In this document: piece by piece, positions 1-9,179 of the stretch
How the letters are laid out: the number at the start of each line of letters is the position of its first letter
How positions within the stretch are numbered: position 1 is the stretch's first letter
Notes under the pieces: model-generated
Seen by the model: the letters and a program-made list of their open reading frames with translations, nothing else
Database searches by the model: none
What the model was told of the DNA's origin: nothing
Program-made: the position numbers and the translations under genes
Origin: Ohtaekwangia sp036503775
GTDB taxonomy: Bacteria > Bacteroidota > Bacteroidia > Cytophagales > Cyclobacteriaceae
Length of the DNA stretch: 64,000 nt
Direction: 5' to 3'
Assembly: GCA_036503775.1 (NCBI GenBank)
Contig: DASXWH010000266.1
Location: forward strand, 1 to 64,000

Positions 1-83
1 GATGCATGAAAGCTGTTAACTTATTGTAAACAATTTGTGGAAAGATTTAAACGTGCTTTAAAGCTTAATTATTACTGTTCCGG

Positions 84-91
84 TACTTTTG
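84..91 (+). promoter_or_regulatory. Bacteroidota -7 box upstream of the TonB-dependent receptor
   Basis: TACTTTTG matches the Bacteroidota -7 consensus TAnnTTTG exactly and lies 35 nt before the receptor ATG. No clear -33 TTTG is seen at the usual 19-nt spacing, so the call rests on the -7 box and position only. The first 83 bases hold no gene. Confidence 0.5.
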
Positions 92-126
92 CTCAACTCA
101 AAACCCATTAATCTAAACTATACTTT

Positions 127-3100
127 ATGAGGAGAATTTTACTATTCACTTTGGGGATGCTGTTGATTGCAGGATCAGCAGCTTTTGCCCAGGTTACCAC
201 ATCATCCATTAACGGTGTTGTAACCGATTCAAAAGGAGATGCTTTACCAGGAGCTACTGTTCTCGCGGTGCACTCACCATCGGGAACGCAGTACGGTGCG
301 ACTACGAATGCAGATGGGCGCTATCGCATACTTGGTATGCGTGTTGGCGGACCTTATTCTGTCAAAATCAGTTTTGTTGGTTATAAGGAGCAGGTCTACA
401 ATGAGATCTTTCTTAGCCTGAACGTAACGGCCGATATCAATGCAAAATTAGCCGATGAGAGTACGCAACTGGAAGAAGTTGTAGTTTCAGGTGAGCAGGG
501 AATTTTCAGTTCAGATCGTACAGGCGCTGCCGCTTCGTATGGAACAAACATGATCAACACCACACCCACTATCGGCAGAACAGTTACCGATATTGTGAAG
601 TATAATCCTTACGGTAATGGTAGTTCTTTTGCGGGACAGGACAGTCGCTTAAACAATATCACTATTGATGGTTCTGTTTTTAATAATGGGTTCGGGTTAG
701 GTAGTTCAGCGGCTGCCGGTGGACGAACAGGTACCACCCCGGTTTCCATGGATGCCTTTGATGAAATCCAGTTGAACGTTGCTCCTTTTGATGTGCGTCA
801 ATCGGGGTTTGTCGGTGCTAATATAAACGTAGTGACTCGCTCCGGAACAAACGATGTAACCGGTTCAGCGTATTACATCACCCGGGGCAATGGTCTTACA
901 GGTGATAAGGTAGATGGCAAGAAATTGCAAGGGGTCAACATTGATGAACAAACAATAGGTTTCCGTGTTGGTGGTCCAATCATCAAAAATAAACTGTTCT
1001 TCTTTGTTAATGCTGAACAGTTTACAAGCAGTACACCATCATTAACATGGGTAGCCAACAGACCAGGTGCCAGTGGTAACGTTTCAAGAACTACAGCCAG
1101 CGACCTGGAAGACTTAAAAGAATTTATGGCTACGAATTTTGACTGGAATGCAGGAGCTATTGATCAGTTCAACAATGAAATAACCAGTAAAAAAGCATTG
1201 ATCCGTCTGGATTATAACATTAATGACAATCATAAACTGGCTGTCCGTTATTCACACCATGATTCTGAATCCGGGCAGGCCATCAGTAACAGTAACAGCA
1301 GTAGTACCGCAGGTTTTGGAAATAGACAGGGATATCCAACCGGTTCATATGCCGGAGATTTGTCGTTGTCCATGGAAAACACCGGATACTTTATTATGGA
1401 TAACACGCGGTCTTTAGCCCTGGAGTTAAACTCAAATTTTTCGAGCAATTTCTCCAACAAGGCTATTCTGACGTACAACAAACAGATTGAAGACAGAAAG
1501 TACAGAACCGGTATGTTCCCTACGATTGAAATTCAGGATGGTGGTTCTACATACACAACTGTGGGTTTCGATCCGTTTACACCGGATAACAAACTACGTT
1601 ACTCTACGCTCAATTTCACGGATAACATCACCTACTTTGCCGGAGATCACACCCTTACAGCCGGTATCTCGTACGAGTATTTTAAATCCGATAACCTCTT
1701 CTTCCCGAGTTCTAATGGCGTGTATGTATACAGCTCACTCGATGATTTTTATGCCGCGATGAATGACTATTTGGATAATCCGGATGCAGCCACTTCTCCG
1801 GTAGATGTAGTTCGCTACAACCTGCGGGTGTCGTTGTTGCCGGAGGGTAAAAAACCGTGGCAGACACTGAAGTCATCTACATACAGCTTCTACATACAGG
1901 ATGAGTTTCAGGTGACTGATAAATTAAAAATAACAGGAGGTATTCGTGGAGATATTTTCGCGTATGATAATTCCACTACAGAAGCCTATAATAATCCTAC
2001 TGTAGCAGCGCTTACATTCAGAGATGAAAATGGTGATGACTATAAAGTCACTACAGGAGCATTTCCGAAAAACAAACTGCTTCTTTCTCCCCGCTTAGGT
2101 TTTAACTATGATGTGAAGGGTGATAAAACAACTCAGATCCGTGGTGGTACAGGTATCTTTGTATCGCGAATACCCCAGGTACTGGTGTCAAACCAGTTGG
2201 GAAATAATGGTGTGAACACGGCTGTAGTTACCTTGAATGGCAGTGATATACCTTTCCGTCCCGATCCTGCTGATCTGCCGGATGGTTACATTAACCCCAC
2301 CGCTCCAACGGGCTTTGCTGTGAATGCTTCCGATCCTGATCTGAAATATCCGATGGTATGGAAGTCAGATATCGCAGTTGACAGAAAATTACCGCTTGGT
2401 TTTATTGCTACTGTTGAAGCTATCTTCAACAAGAACCTTCAGGCGCTACGTTACATTGATGCCAACCTGAATCCCGCTACTACCAACTTTGCAGGTCCTG
2501 ATGAACGCGATCGTTTTACAGCTCCACGTTTTCAGAATACGGAAGTTAGTAATGTATTTGTGCTGAAGAATACAAAAGAAGGTAATTCATACACGTTAAC
2601 GGCAAAAGTAGAAAGACCTGCAGTGAAAGGATTAGGAGGAATGCTGGCGTATACGTATGGAAAAGCAAAAGATATGCAGTCTGTAAGTAGCACCGTGCAG
2701 GCTAATATGCCTACTATCTACGGACAGAACTATCTGACAACATCGTATGCTGATAACGATCTGCGTCATCGTATTATCGGTTTTGTAAACTATCGCAAAG
2801 AGTATGGTGGCAAAATGGGTGGAGCCACTACAGTTACATTGGGTATGACAGCCAACAGCGGTACTAAATTTTCATACATCTACAGTAACGATATGAATGG
2901 CGATGGTCAGACAAACGATCTTATCTATGTTCCTGAATCAGCCGATGAACTGAACTTTGAGGAATTTACGGCCGGAGGCAACACGTTTACGGTAGAAGAT
3001 CAGGAAGCAGCATTTGATGCTTTCATTAATGGTGATGAGTATTTGTCAAGCCGCAGAGGTAAATATGCAGAGCGTAACGGACAGGAATTGCCCTGGCTGA

Positions 3101-3426
3101 CTCGTTTTGATTTTACCATCGCACAGGATTTTTTCATTAAAGTAGGGCCAAATGAAAAAAGAAATACCCTTACTGTACGTTTTGATATTCTTAACGTTGG
3201 CAACATGTTAAACAACAAATGGGGAGTAGGCTATACTGCGGCAACGGCATCACCGTTGACCTATAGAAGTTTAGTTGACGATGAGCCTGTGTACAGAATG
3301 GCTACACAAAACGTCATTGTGGATGGCAATCCTGAAACCATACTTTTACGTGATCGCTTTATAAAAAGTATTACGGTTAACAATGCATGGCAGGGACAGT
3401 TGACATTACGCTATACGTTCAATTGA
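127..3426 (+). CDS. TonB-dependent receptor, Oar-like, with carboxypeptidase-regulatory-like domain
   Basis: Outer-membrane protein expected to take up or move a substrate across the outer membrane with TonB energy. The 1099-aa protein starts with a Sec signal peptide (residues 1-21, ending AFA before Q). Residues about 25-110 form a CarboxypepD_reg-like fold (VVTDSKGDALPGATV). LEEVVVSG leads into a plug domain at about 115-240, with NITIDGSVFNNGFG and NINVVTRSGTN, and the rest is beta-barrel ending in an aromatic-rich strand (TLRYTFN). This layout fits the Oar-like group rather than SusC, and no SusD gene follows. It is monocistronic: a perfect terminator follows the stop. The substrate cannot be read from the sequence; Oar of Myxococcus is tied to protein secretion, but that is only an analogy. 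Confidence 0.88.
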   Translation: MRRILLFTLGMLLIAGSAAFAQVTTSSINGVVTDSKGDALPGATVLAVHSPSGTQYGATTNADGRYRILGMRVGGPYSVKISFVGYKEQVYNEIFLSLNVTADINAKLADESTQLEEVVVSGEQGIFSSDRTGAAASYGTNMINTTPTIGRTVTDIVKYNPYGNGSSFAGQDSRLNNITIDGSVFNNGFGLGSSAAAGGRTGTTPVSMDAFDEIQLNVAPFDVRQSGFVGANINVVTRSGTNDVTGSAYYITRGNGLTGDKVDGKKLQGVNIDEQTIGFRVGGPIIKNKLFFFVNAEQFTSSTPSLTWVANRPGASGNVSRTTASDLEDLKEFMATNFDWNAGAIDQFNNEITSKKALIRLDYNINDNHKLAVRYSHHDSESGQAISNSNSSSTAGFGNRQGYPTGSYAGDLSLSMENTGYFIMDNTRSLALELNSNFSSNFSNKAILTYNKQIEDRKYRTGMFPTIEIQDGGSTYTTVGFDPFTPDNKLRYSTLNFTDNITYFAGDHTLTAGISYEYFKSDNLFFPSSNGVYVYSSLDDFYAAMNDYLDNPDAATSPVDVVRYNLRVSLLPEGKKPWQTLKSSTYSFYIQDEFQVTDKLKITGGIRGDIFAYDNSTTEAYNNPTVAALTFRDENGDDYKVTTGAFPKNKLLLSPRLGFNYDVKGDKTTQIRGGTGIFVSRIPQVLVSNQLGNNGVNTAVVTLNGSDIPFRPDPADLPDGYINPTAPTGFAVNASDPDLKYPMVWKSDIAVDRKLPLGFIATVEAIFNKNLQALRYIDANLNPATTNFAGPDERDRFTAPRFQNTEVSNVFVLKNTKEGNSYTLTAKVERPAVKGLGGMLAYTYGKAKDMQSVSSTVQANMPTIYGQNYLTTSYADNDLRHRIIGFVNYRKEYGGKMGGATTVTLGMTANSGTKFSYIYSNDMNGDGQTNDLIYVPESADELNFEEFTAGGNTFTVEDQEAAFDAFINGDEYLSSRRGKYAERNGQELPWLTRFDFTIAQDFFIKVGPNEKRNTLTVRFDILNVGNMLNNKWGVGYTAATASPLTYRSLVDDEPVYRMATQNVIVDGNPETILLRDRFIKSITVNNAWQGQLTLRYTFN

Positions 3427-3449
3427 TTTCAAATAAATTAAATTGTAAA

Positions 3450-3481
3450 GAAGCTGCCATAAAAGGCAGCTTCTTCTTTTT
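3450..3481 (+). terminator. Intrinsic terminator after the TonB-dependent receptor
   Basis: GAAGCTGCC (3450-3458) and GGCAGCTTC (3465-3473) form a perfect 9-bp stem around loop ATAAAA, followed by TTCTTTTT. It begins 24 nt after the receptor stop codon. Confidence 0.92.
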
Positions 3482-3777
3482 AACCTAAACCCAAAACAGA
3501 ATTTGTGAGAATGATAATCTACTCATGCTGATTGGAAGCTTTTCACAAATTCGGAGCCGGCAAAAAATTAGTTGATACGAGCAATCGGTATTATCTGAAC
3601 TTGTAAGAGACAAAAACTGGATACACTCATCACTAATTTTCCAGTTAAGGTGACAAAGTTTATGAATGAATAAAAAAAATTCAGATAATGTACTTACTAT
3701 GCTATTGCATAGCAGTTGTTTCTGAACGGAAGCACTTTTTCTTCATTAGGCCCGCAATTCTTATCTTTGCCACGTCT
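3482..3777 (+). promoter_or_regulatory. Intergenic region with an inverted repeat and a promoter for the mltF-like gene
   Basis: No gene is seen. GAATTTGTGA (3499-3508) and TCACAAATTC (3543-3552) are perfect 10-bp inverted repeats 34 nt apart. TATCTTTG at 3762-3769 matches TAnnTTTG exactly and lies 8 nt before the ATG at 3778. That would make the transcript almost leaderless, and it argues against the ATG at 3688, which lies upstream of this promoter. Confidence 0.5.
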
Positions 3778-5259
3778 ATGTTGTTATCATCGCGGCATTT
3801 AATCACTACCGGCTGTTTGTTGGTGGTTGGGTTTTCCTGCAATTCTCCGCAGAATCAAGGTTTTCATTCCGAACCCACAGTTGAAATCGACCTCAATGCT
3901 ATACGCCAAAGAGGGTATATCAACGTTCTTGTTGACAACAATTCCATCAGCTATTTTATTTATAAAGGCCGGCCTATGGGCTATGAATATGAGTTGCTTC
4001 AGATGCTGGCCAAAGAGCTTAAAGTAGGTTTGAAAATAAAAGTCACTTCAGGAATTGAGAACGCCATTGAGCAACTCAACGCGGGAGATGGAGATATTCT
4101 GGCATTTCCACTCACGGTAAACACACCCAGAAAAAAATGGGTTGCATTTACGCGCCCACACTTTAACACCTACCAGGTATTGGTGCAACGCAAGCCTGAT
4201 AACTGGAAGAAAATGAATATTGACCAGATCAGTGCGAAGCTTGTTCGTAATCCGATAGACCTGAGTGGTAAGGAAGTGCATGTAATTAAAGGTACCAGTT
4301 ATGAACTGCGCCTGAAAAATCTGGCTGAAGAATCCGGTGCTGATATGATCATACGCCAGGATACGCTGAATGCAGAAAGTGAATCACTCATTCGTAAGGT
4401 TGCAATGGGTGAAATTGATTACACCATTTGTGATCATACCATGGCGCAGGTCAATGCGGCATATTATCCTAATCTGGACGTGAATACGGTACTGGGTATC
4501 CCTCAACAGATTGCCTGGGCGGTACGAAAAAATTCTCCGGCACTGCTGAAAGCTATTGATGTGTGGATGGCTGATATAAAGAAGGAGCCTACCTTCATGG
4601 TGATCTACAACCGTTACTTCAGAAGTCCGCGCACATCATTGATCCGCATGCAAAGTGATTACACATCGTTCAGCGGAAATAAACTCTCACCCTATGATAA
4701 TCTGATAAAAAACGGAGCAGAAGAGTTGGGATGGGATTGGCGTTTCCTTGCCTCTGTGGTATATCAGGAATCAAAATTCAGTCCTTCCGGAGAATCGTGG
4801 GCAGGGGCTCGCGGGCTAATGCAACTCATGCCCGAAACGGCAAAGCGTTTTGGAGTTAAGAATGTGAATGATCCGGCACAAAGCATACGGGGTGGTGTGA
4901 GTTATCTGAAATACCTGAACCGCTATTGGGAAAAAAATGTGGCGGATTCTACTGAACGATTAAAATTTGTGCTGGCTTCGTACAACGCAGGCCTGTCTCA
5001 TATCATTGATGCACATAAGCTGGCAAAGAAATATGGTAAAGAGCCTGGGTTGTGGCACGACAACGTTGAATATTATCTCCTTAAAAAATCAGAGCCTAAA
5101 TATTATCGTGACCCCATTACACGGGCTGGTTATTGCAAATGTGAAGAGCCTGTGAATTATGTTAACGATGTATTCGAACGCTATGAAGAATACAGCACAC
5201 ACATCAAGGCTGATTCAGTTGGGCTACTATCTGCTCAAACTTCAATGATGACCAGGTAG
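3778..5259 (+). CDS. MltF-like membrane-bound lytic transglycosylase with solute-binding-like domain
   Basis: Predicted lipoprotein that cleaves peptidoglycan to 1,6-anhydro-muropeptides. From the ATG at 3778 the protein has 493 aa: a signal sequence ending GFSC (lipid-accepting Cys near residue 21), a family-3 solute-binding-like domain at about 40-285 (RGYINVLVDNNS, GYEYELLQMLAKEL) and a C-terminal SLT domain at about 310-440. The SLT motifs are present: catalytic Glu near residue 331 in YQESKFSP, GLMQLMPETAKRFG and LASYNAG. The two-domain order matches MltF, where the first domain modulates activity. An in-frame ATG at 3688 would add 30 residues ahead of the signal peptide, so I reject it. 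The last 56 bases overlap the convergent kmo gene. Confidence 0.87.
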   Translation: MLLSSRHLITTGCLLVVGFSCNSPQNQGFHSEPTVEIDLNAIRQRGYINVLVDNNSISYFIYKGRPMGYEYELLQMLAKELKVGLKIKVTSGIENAIEQLNAGDGDILAFPLTVNTPRKKWVAFTRPHFNTYQVLVQRKPDNWKKMNIDQISAKLVRNPIDLSGKEVHVIKGTSYELRLKNLAEESGADMIIRQDTLNAESESLIRKVAMGEIDYTICDHTMAQVNAAYYPNLDVNTVLGIPQQIAWAVRKNSPALLKAIDVWMADIKKEPTFMVIYNRYFRSPRTSLIRMQSDYTSFSGNKLSPYDNLIKNGAEELGWDWRFLASVVYQESKFSPSGESWAGARGLMQLMPETAKRFGVKNVNDPAQSIRGGVSYLKYLNRYWEKNVADSTERLKFVLASYNAGLSHIIDAHKLAKKYGKEPGLWHDNVEYYLLKKSEPKYYRDPITRAGYCKCEEPVNYVNDVFERYEEYSTHIKADSVGLLSAQTSMMTR

Positions 5260-6544
5260 TGGCAATATCGGGTTGCTTCATCACGGCATCCATAATTTCT
5301 TTTTGTCTGCGACCGATATTTAATGCCTCCGAGTACCGAATATTTTCATGGAAGGTTACCATTGAATAGAGTGGTATCCATTGCTGCGGATAGAGTTCAT
5401 GAAGCCTGGCTTCGATTTTCTTGCGCAGAATAAAATCATCATCGGCCACCAGGTCACGCATTTCGATAAAATTATTCAGTGCCAGTTCTGCAATGGCATC
5501 AGCATCTGGTTTACGTAATGCTTCAAATTCAGGAAGTACGGTATCCCAGTTGTCATGATGAGAGTCGAGTAATTGATCCAATACATAACAGTCTTCAAAT
5601 CCGGCATTCATACCTTGTCCGAAAAAGGGCACTATGCCATGAGCTGCATCGCCCAGCAGTAACGTATTTCCTTTATGCCAGGGAAAACACCTGACCGTTA
5701 CCAATGACGATGTAGGATTATCTCTGAAATCTTCCTGCAGAGTTGGCATCAGCGGTGCAACGTCAGGAAAAGTTCTATCAAAAAATTCCTGTACCTGTTC
5801 GGGTGTTTTCAGTTTTTCAAATGAAACCGAACCTTCAAAAGGGAAAAAGAAAGTAGCGACAAATGATCCATCCGGATTAGGCAATGCGATCAGCATGAAA
5901 CTTTCGCGTGGCCAGATATGCAGGGCATTTTTTTCAAATACATGCTTACCACTTTCAGCAGGTATGCGCAATTCTTTATATCCGTGATCAATATAATCCT
6001 GTGCATAGTCAAAACGGTCTGTGATCTGCATGGCGCCACGAACCGCAGAGAAGGCTCCGTCTGTTCCCAGTATAACATCAAACTTTTTATGGTGTAGTCC
6101 GCTGTTAAGCTGGAGGGTGAGTTCCGTTTTTTCAAAATCGACCTGGACACAGCGGTGCTCAAAATTAAAATCAACACCTTGCCGTTCAGCTTCGGTGATC
6201 AAAACCCGGTTCAGTCCGCTGCGTGAAATGGAGTTAATATACTGGCCTTGCTTGCCATAAGCCTGAAGGTTTTGTTTGCCTGAAATATCATGGATCATTC
6301 GTCCAGGCATAGGTATGGCATTCTGCCGGAGTAACTCATCGAGGCCGACATGTTGTAAGGCGCGAATACCCCGATTACTTAAGGCCATGTTGATAGAACG
6401 CCCTGCTTCAATGCGGTGCTCCCGAATATCAAGCCTGCGCTCGAATACAGAAACGTTGTAACCTCGCCTGGTGAGGTAAATGGATAGTAACGAACCCACC
6501 AGGCCAGCACCAACAATACCAATGTGTTTTCCTTTGCTATTCAT
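5204..6544 (-). CDS. kmo: Kynurenine 3-monooxygenase
   Basis: FAD-dependent hydroxylase converting L-kynurenine to 3-hydroxykynurenine with NADPH and O2. The 446-aa protein has the N-terminal dinucleotide motif GIVGAGLVGSLL (about residues 9-20), ERR with an Arg-rich segment near 35, and the second FAD motif LLGDAAHGIVPFFGQGMNAG near 295-315, which is highly typical of KMO. Length agrees with the family. It is the last gene of a minus-strand set haaO-ogt-kynU-kmo, with a 78-nt gap from kynU, so it may be co-transcribed or have its own promoter. Its 3' end overlaps the convergent transglycosylase gene by 56 bp, with both reading frames open through the overlap. Confidence 0.93.
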   Translation of the reverse strand: MNSKGKHIGIVGAGLVGSLLSIYLTRRGYNVSVFERRLDIREHRIEAGRSINMALSNRGIRALQHVGLDELLRQNAIPMPGRMIHDISGKQNLQAYGKQGQYINSISRSGLNRVLITEAERQGVDFNFEHRCVQVDFEKTELTLQLNSGLHHKKFDVILGTDGAFSAVRGAMQITDRFDYAQDYIDHGYKELRIPAESGKHVFEKNALHIWPRESFMLIALPNPDGSFVATFFFPFEGSVSFEKLKTPEQVQEFFDRTFPDVAPLMPTLQEDFRDNPTSSLVTVRCFPWHKGNTLLLGDAAHGIVPFFGQGMNAGFEDCYVLDQLLDSHHDNWDTVLPEFEALRKPDADAIAELALNNFIEMRDLVADDDFILRKKIEARLHELYPQQWIPLYSMVTFHENIRYSEALNIGRRQKEIMDAVMKQPDIATTWSSLKFEQIVAQLNQP

Positions 6545-6622
6545 GAATTCAAAGTAGAAAAATTGTAATTACAGAAGTATGATCTTTGTCATCATGGTTG
6601 TGATCTGTTGAACTTTAAAATA

Positions 6623-7891
6623 TCAGACAAGGACTTTTTTCAGAGTACCTGCGAGATAGAACACATCTTCAAACCGGTTGTACAACGGTACGGGCGCCAC
6701 ACGGATCACATCGGGTTCTCGCCAATCGGCTATGATACCTGCCTTTGCGAGTTTATCAAAAACCCGTTTGCCATTTCGTTTCATGAGGATAGAAAGCTGG
6801 CAGCCACGTTCATCCGGATGTGATGGCGTTATGATTTCAAAATGTCGTTTTAACGGATCAATTTCATGCAGGAGAAATTCGAGATAACCCGTGAGCAGTA
6901 AACTTTTCCTGCGAAGGTTTTTAATACCGGCCTCCTGAAAAATTTCAAGAGATGTCAGGTGTGCCGCGCTTTGAAGAACAGGTACATTGGATAATTGCCA
7001 TCCGTCAACACCAGCCATTGGTTTAAAACCTTTTTTCATTTGAAACCTTTCTTTTTCATTGTGACCCCACCATCCGGCAAGCCGGGGCAAGTCAAATCGC
7101 AGTGCATGGTTTTCGTGAACAAAAGCTCCTGCAATGGCTCCGGGGCCGGAGTTCAGGTACTTATAGCTGCACCATACAGCAAAGTCAACCTGATCACGAT
7201 GTAGATTCAGTAAAACATTTCCAACGGCATGAGCCAGATCAAATCCCACAACAGCACCCGCCTGATGGCCGGCTTCGGTGATTTTTTTTATGTCGAAGAA
7301 TTGACCTGTATAATATTGTACGCCTCCTAAAATAACAAGCGCTACCTGATCTTTATGCTGTTGAATGGTATGAAGAATATCTTCTGTTCTCAGGGAATAC
7401 TCACCTGCACGAGGTATGAGTTCAACAAGCGCTTCTGCGGGATCAAGCCCATGAAGTTTAATCTGAGATTCAAAAGCATATTGATCGGAGGGAAACGCTC
7501 CTCCTTCAGTTATGATCTTGAAACGCTCAGCAGTTGGTCGGTAGAATGACACCATCATTAAATGGAGATTGATGGTAAGCTGATTCATGGCCACCACTTC
7601 AACCGGTTTTGCACCGACAATATTGGCCAACGCCTTTTTACTGAACTTATGATAATACAGCCAGGGTCTTCGCGAATGAAGATGTCCTTCAACACCAAGT
7701 TCTGCCCAGTCTTTTAGTTCTTCATTCAGAAATTTCTGTGTTGATCTTGGCTGAAGACCAAGAGAGTTTCCGGTAAAGTATAGTGCGGGTTTACCTTTAA
7801 CCCTGGGAATATGAAATTTACTGCGGAATGATTTTAATGGATCAAGCTGATCCAATTTCCGTGCGAATGCCAATGAATTTTCATACTTCAT
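6623..7891 (-). CDS. kynU: Kynureninase
   Basis: PLP enzyme hydrolysing 3-hydroxykynurenine (or kynurenine) to 3-hydroxyanthranilate (or anthranilate) and alanine. The 422-aa protein shows FTGNSLGLQP near the N terminus, the cofactor aspartate in VVGFDLAHAVGN, and the PLP lysine in WCSYKYLNSGPG, all standard for kynureninase. The start chosen is the ATG at 7891, which begins MKYENSLAF and lies 2 nt after the ogt stop. A longer frame from 7945 would run 18 codons into ogt and gives no family-like sequence. It sits between ogt and kmo in the kynurenine operon. Confidence 0.94.
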   Translation of the reverse strand: MKYENSLAFARKLDQLDPLKSFRSKFHIPRVKGKPALYFTGNSLGLQPRSTQKFLNEELKDWAELGVEGHLHSRRPWLYYHKFSKKALANIVGAKPVEVVAMNQLTINLHLMMVSFYRPTAERFKIITEGGAFPSDQYAFESQIKLHGLDPAEALVELIPRAGEYSLRTEDILHTIQQHKDQVALVILGGVQYYTGQFFDIKKITEAGHQAGAVVGFDLAHAVGNVLLNLHRDQVDFAVWCSYKYLNSGPGAIAGAFVHENHALRFDLPRLAGWWGHNEKERFQMKKGFKPMAGVDGWQLSNVPVLQSAAHLTSLEIFQEAGIKNLRRKSLLLTGYLEFLLHEIDPLKRHFEIITPSHPDERGCQLSILMKRNGKRVFDKLAKAGIIADWREPDVIRVAPVPLYNRFEDVFYLAGTLKKVLV

Positions 7892-7893
7892 AC

Positions 7894-8373
7894 TCAGAAA
7901 AGCTGAAGTTGTTGTTTGATGGCGCCTTCGTGAAGCAGAAGCCATTCTTTTTTATCAAGTCCGCCTCCATAGCCCACCAGATCTCCGTTCTTTCCGATCA
8001 CGCGATGACACGGAGCGATAATGGCTATAGGATTTTGTCCATTGGCCAATCCTACGGCACGGACCGTTTTCGGATCGCCAATACGTGTTGCGAGTTCTAT
8101 GTATGAGACCGTTTGTCCGTAGGGAATGTTCATCAGCTCATTCCAGACTTTCTGCTGAAAAGATGATCCGCGGAATTCCAGCTTTACGGTAAAGAATTTC
8201 CTTCCCTTGAAAAAATACTCCTCGAGCTCCATGATGCATTGTTCGATCACGGCCGTACGGTGTTCTTCCGGCTGACGTGAATCTTTCAGGAAATTGACTG
8301 TGATAATAGCATCACCTTCAGCCTCGATGAGTAAATCACCAACAGGAGATGAGTAATACGCTAACCCTTTCAT
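7894..8373 (-). CDS. ogt: Methylated-DNA-[protein]-cysteine S-methyltransferase
   Basis: Suicide repair protein that moves the methyl group of O6-methylguanine to its own cysteine. The acceptor motif is intact (IAPCHRVIGKNG), followed by GGGLDKKEWLL, and the DNA-binding part carries FQQKVWNELMNIPYGQTVSY. The protein has 159 aa from the ATG at 8373, which sits 1 nt after the haaO stop; an ATG at 8391 would overlap haaO by 17 nt. There is no AraC-type Ada domain, so this is an Ogt-type enzyme. Its place between haaO and kynU, with gaps of 1 and 2 nt, makes co-transcription with kynurenine catabolism almost certain, although no biochemical link is known to me. Confidence 0.93.
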   Translation of the reverse strand: MKGLAYYSSPVGDLLIEAEGDAIITVNFLKDSRQPEEHRTAVIEQCIMELEEYFFKGRKFFTVKLEFRGSSFQQKVWNELMNIPYGQTVSYIELATRIGDPKTVRAVGLANGQNPIAIIAPCHRVIGKNGDLVGYGGGLDKKEWLLLHEGAIKQQLQLF

Positions 8374-8374
8374 A

Positions 8375-8905
8375 TCAGACAAAGCGGGCATCCGCTTCCA
8401 TTACGGTTCCACATTTCCTGCAGGTTCGCAAGGTTTCTGATCCATAGAATTCACGAAAGCGTGGGAGAAAATCTTTTTCAATGTTATCGAGGTGAAAGCG
8501 GTACTCGTGCAGTTTGGTGTTGCACGTGTCGCAATACCAGATCAGTCCATCCAGCATGTTGGGATCTTCACGTTTACATTCGATAACCAACCCAACAGAA
8601 CCGGCAGGTCTTTCCGGGCGATGGGGTGTGTTGGACGGCAGCAAAAACATCTCGCCTTCTTTTATGGGAATATCCACTGCTTTACCGTCTTCCTGAATAC
8701 GGACGTTTATATTTCCTTCGAGCTGATAAAACAGTTCTTCTGTTTCGTTGTAGTGAAAATCTTTGCGGGCGTTGGGTCCACCTACAATCATTACGATATA
8801 ATCTCCGGCATCAGCATAGAGATTTTTATTTCCTACCGGAGGCTTAAGCAGATCGCGGTTTTCGCTGATCCACTGTTTTAAATTAAAAGGTCTGCGAATG
8901 GCCAT
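8375..8905 (-). CDS. haaO: 3-hydroxyanthranilate 3,4-dioxygenase
   Basis: Cupin dioxygenase that opens 3-hydroxyanthranilate to 2-amino-3-carboxymuconate semialdehyde using Fe(II). The 176-aa protein carries the metal ligands in DFHYNETEELFYQLEG (His and Glu) and NTPHRPERP (second His). A C-terminal rubredoxin-like pair CDTC and CRKC binds a second iron in bacterial enzymes. It is the first gene of the minus-strand operon haaO-ogt-kynU-kmo. Upstream lies a 274-bp gap shared with the divergent SDR gene and containing a palindromic repeat element; no clear TAnnTTTG was found for this promoter. Confidence 0.95.
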   Translation of the reverse strand: MAIRRPFNLKQWISENRDLLKPPVGNKNLYADAGDYIVMIVGGPNARKDFHYNETEELFYQLEGNINVRIQEDGKAVDIPIKEGEMFLLPSNTPHRPERPAGSVGLVIECKREDPNMLDGLIWYCDTCNTKLHEYRFHLDNIEKDFLPRFREFYGSETLRTCRKCGTVMEADARFV

Positions 8906-8989
8906 AATACATTGATTAATGAGTCGCTTGTCGATGTGCTAATGTGCGAATTACTTATCAAAATCAGAAGTAGAGTCTTGTTGAATTTG

Positions 8990-9164
8990 TTTCCCGCAGA
9001 TTTCGCAGATCTGTGCAGAATATAAATCTGCGAACATCAGCGTTATCAGCGGGAAAGTGCATTTTTATTTTGTGTTCCTAATCCGGATGATATACTGATG
9101 AAGTTGTTTTTCTTCAGTTTTCACTGATTTTAATTCCGCGTTAATCTGCGTGATCTGCGGGAAA
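8990..9164. repeat. Palindromic CGCAGAT-type intergenic repeat
   Basis: The segment 8990-9056 begins TTTCCCGCAGATTTCGCAGA and ends ATCAGCGTTATCAGCGGGAA with one more A, so its ends are inverted copies (TTTCCCGC and GCGGGAAA) with repeated CGCAGAT/ATCTGCG words inside. A second, partial copy lies at 9134-9164 (CCGCGTTAATCTGCGTGATC followed by TGCGGGAAA). This is the form of a dispersed REP-like intergenic element. It fills the divergent space between haaO and the SDR gene. An open frame across it (9065-9319, minus) is not protein-like. Confidence 0.65.
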
Positions 9165-9179
9165 CTGTAACTTGCAGAT

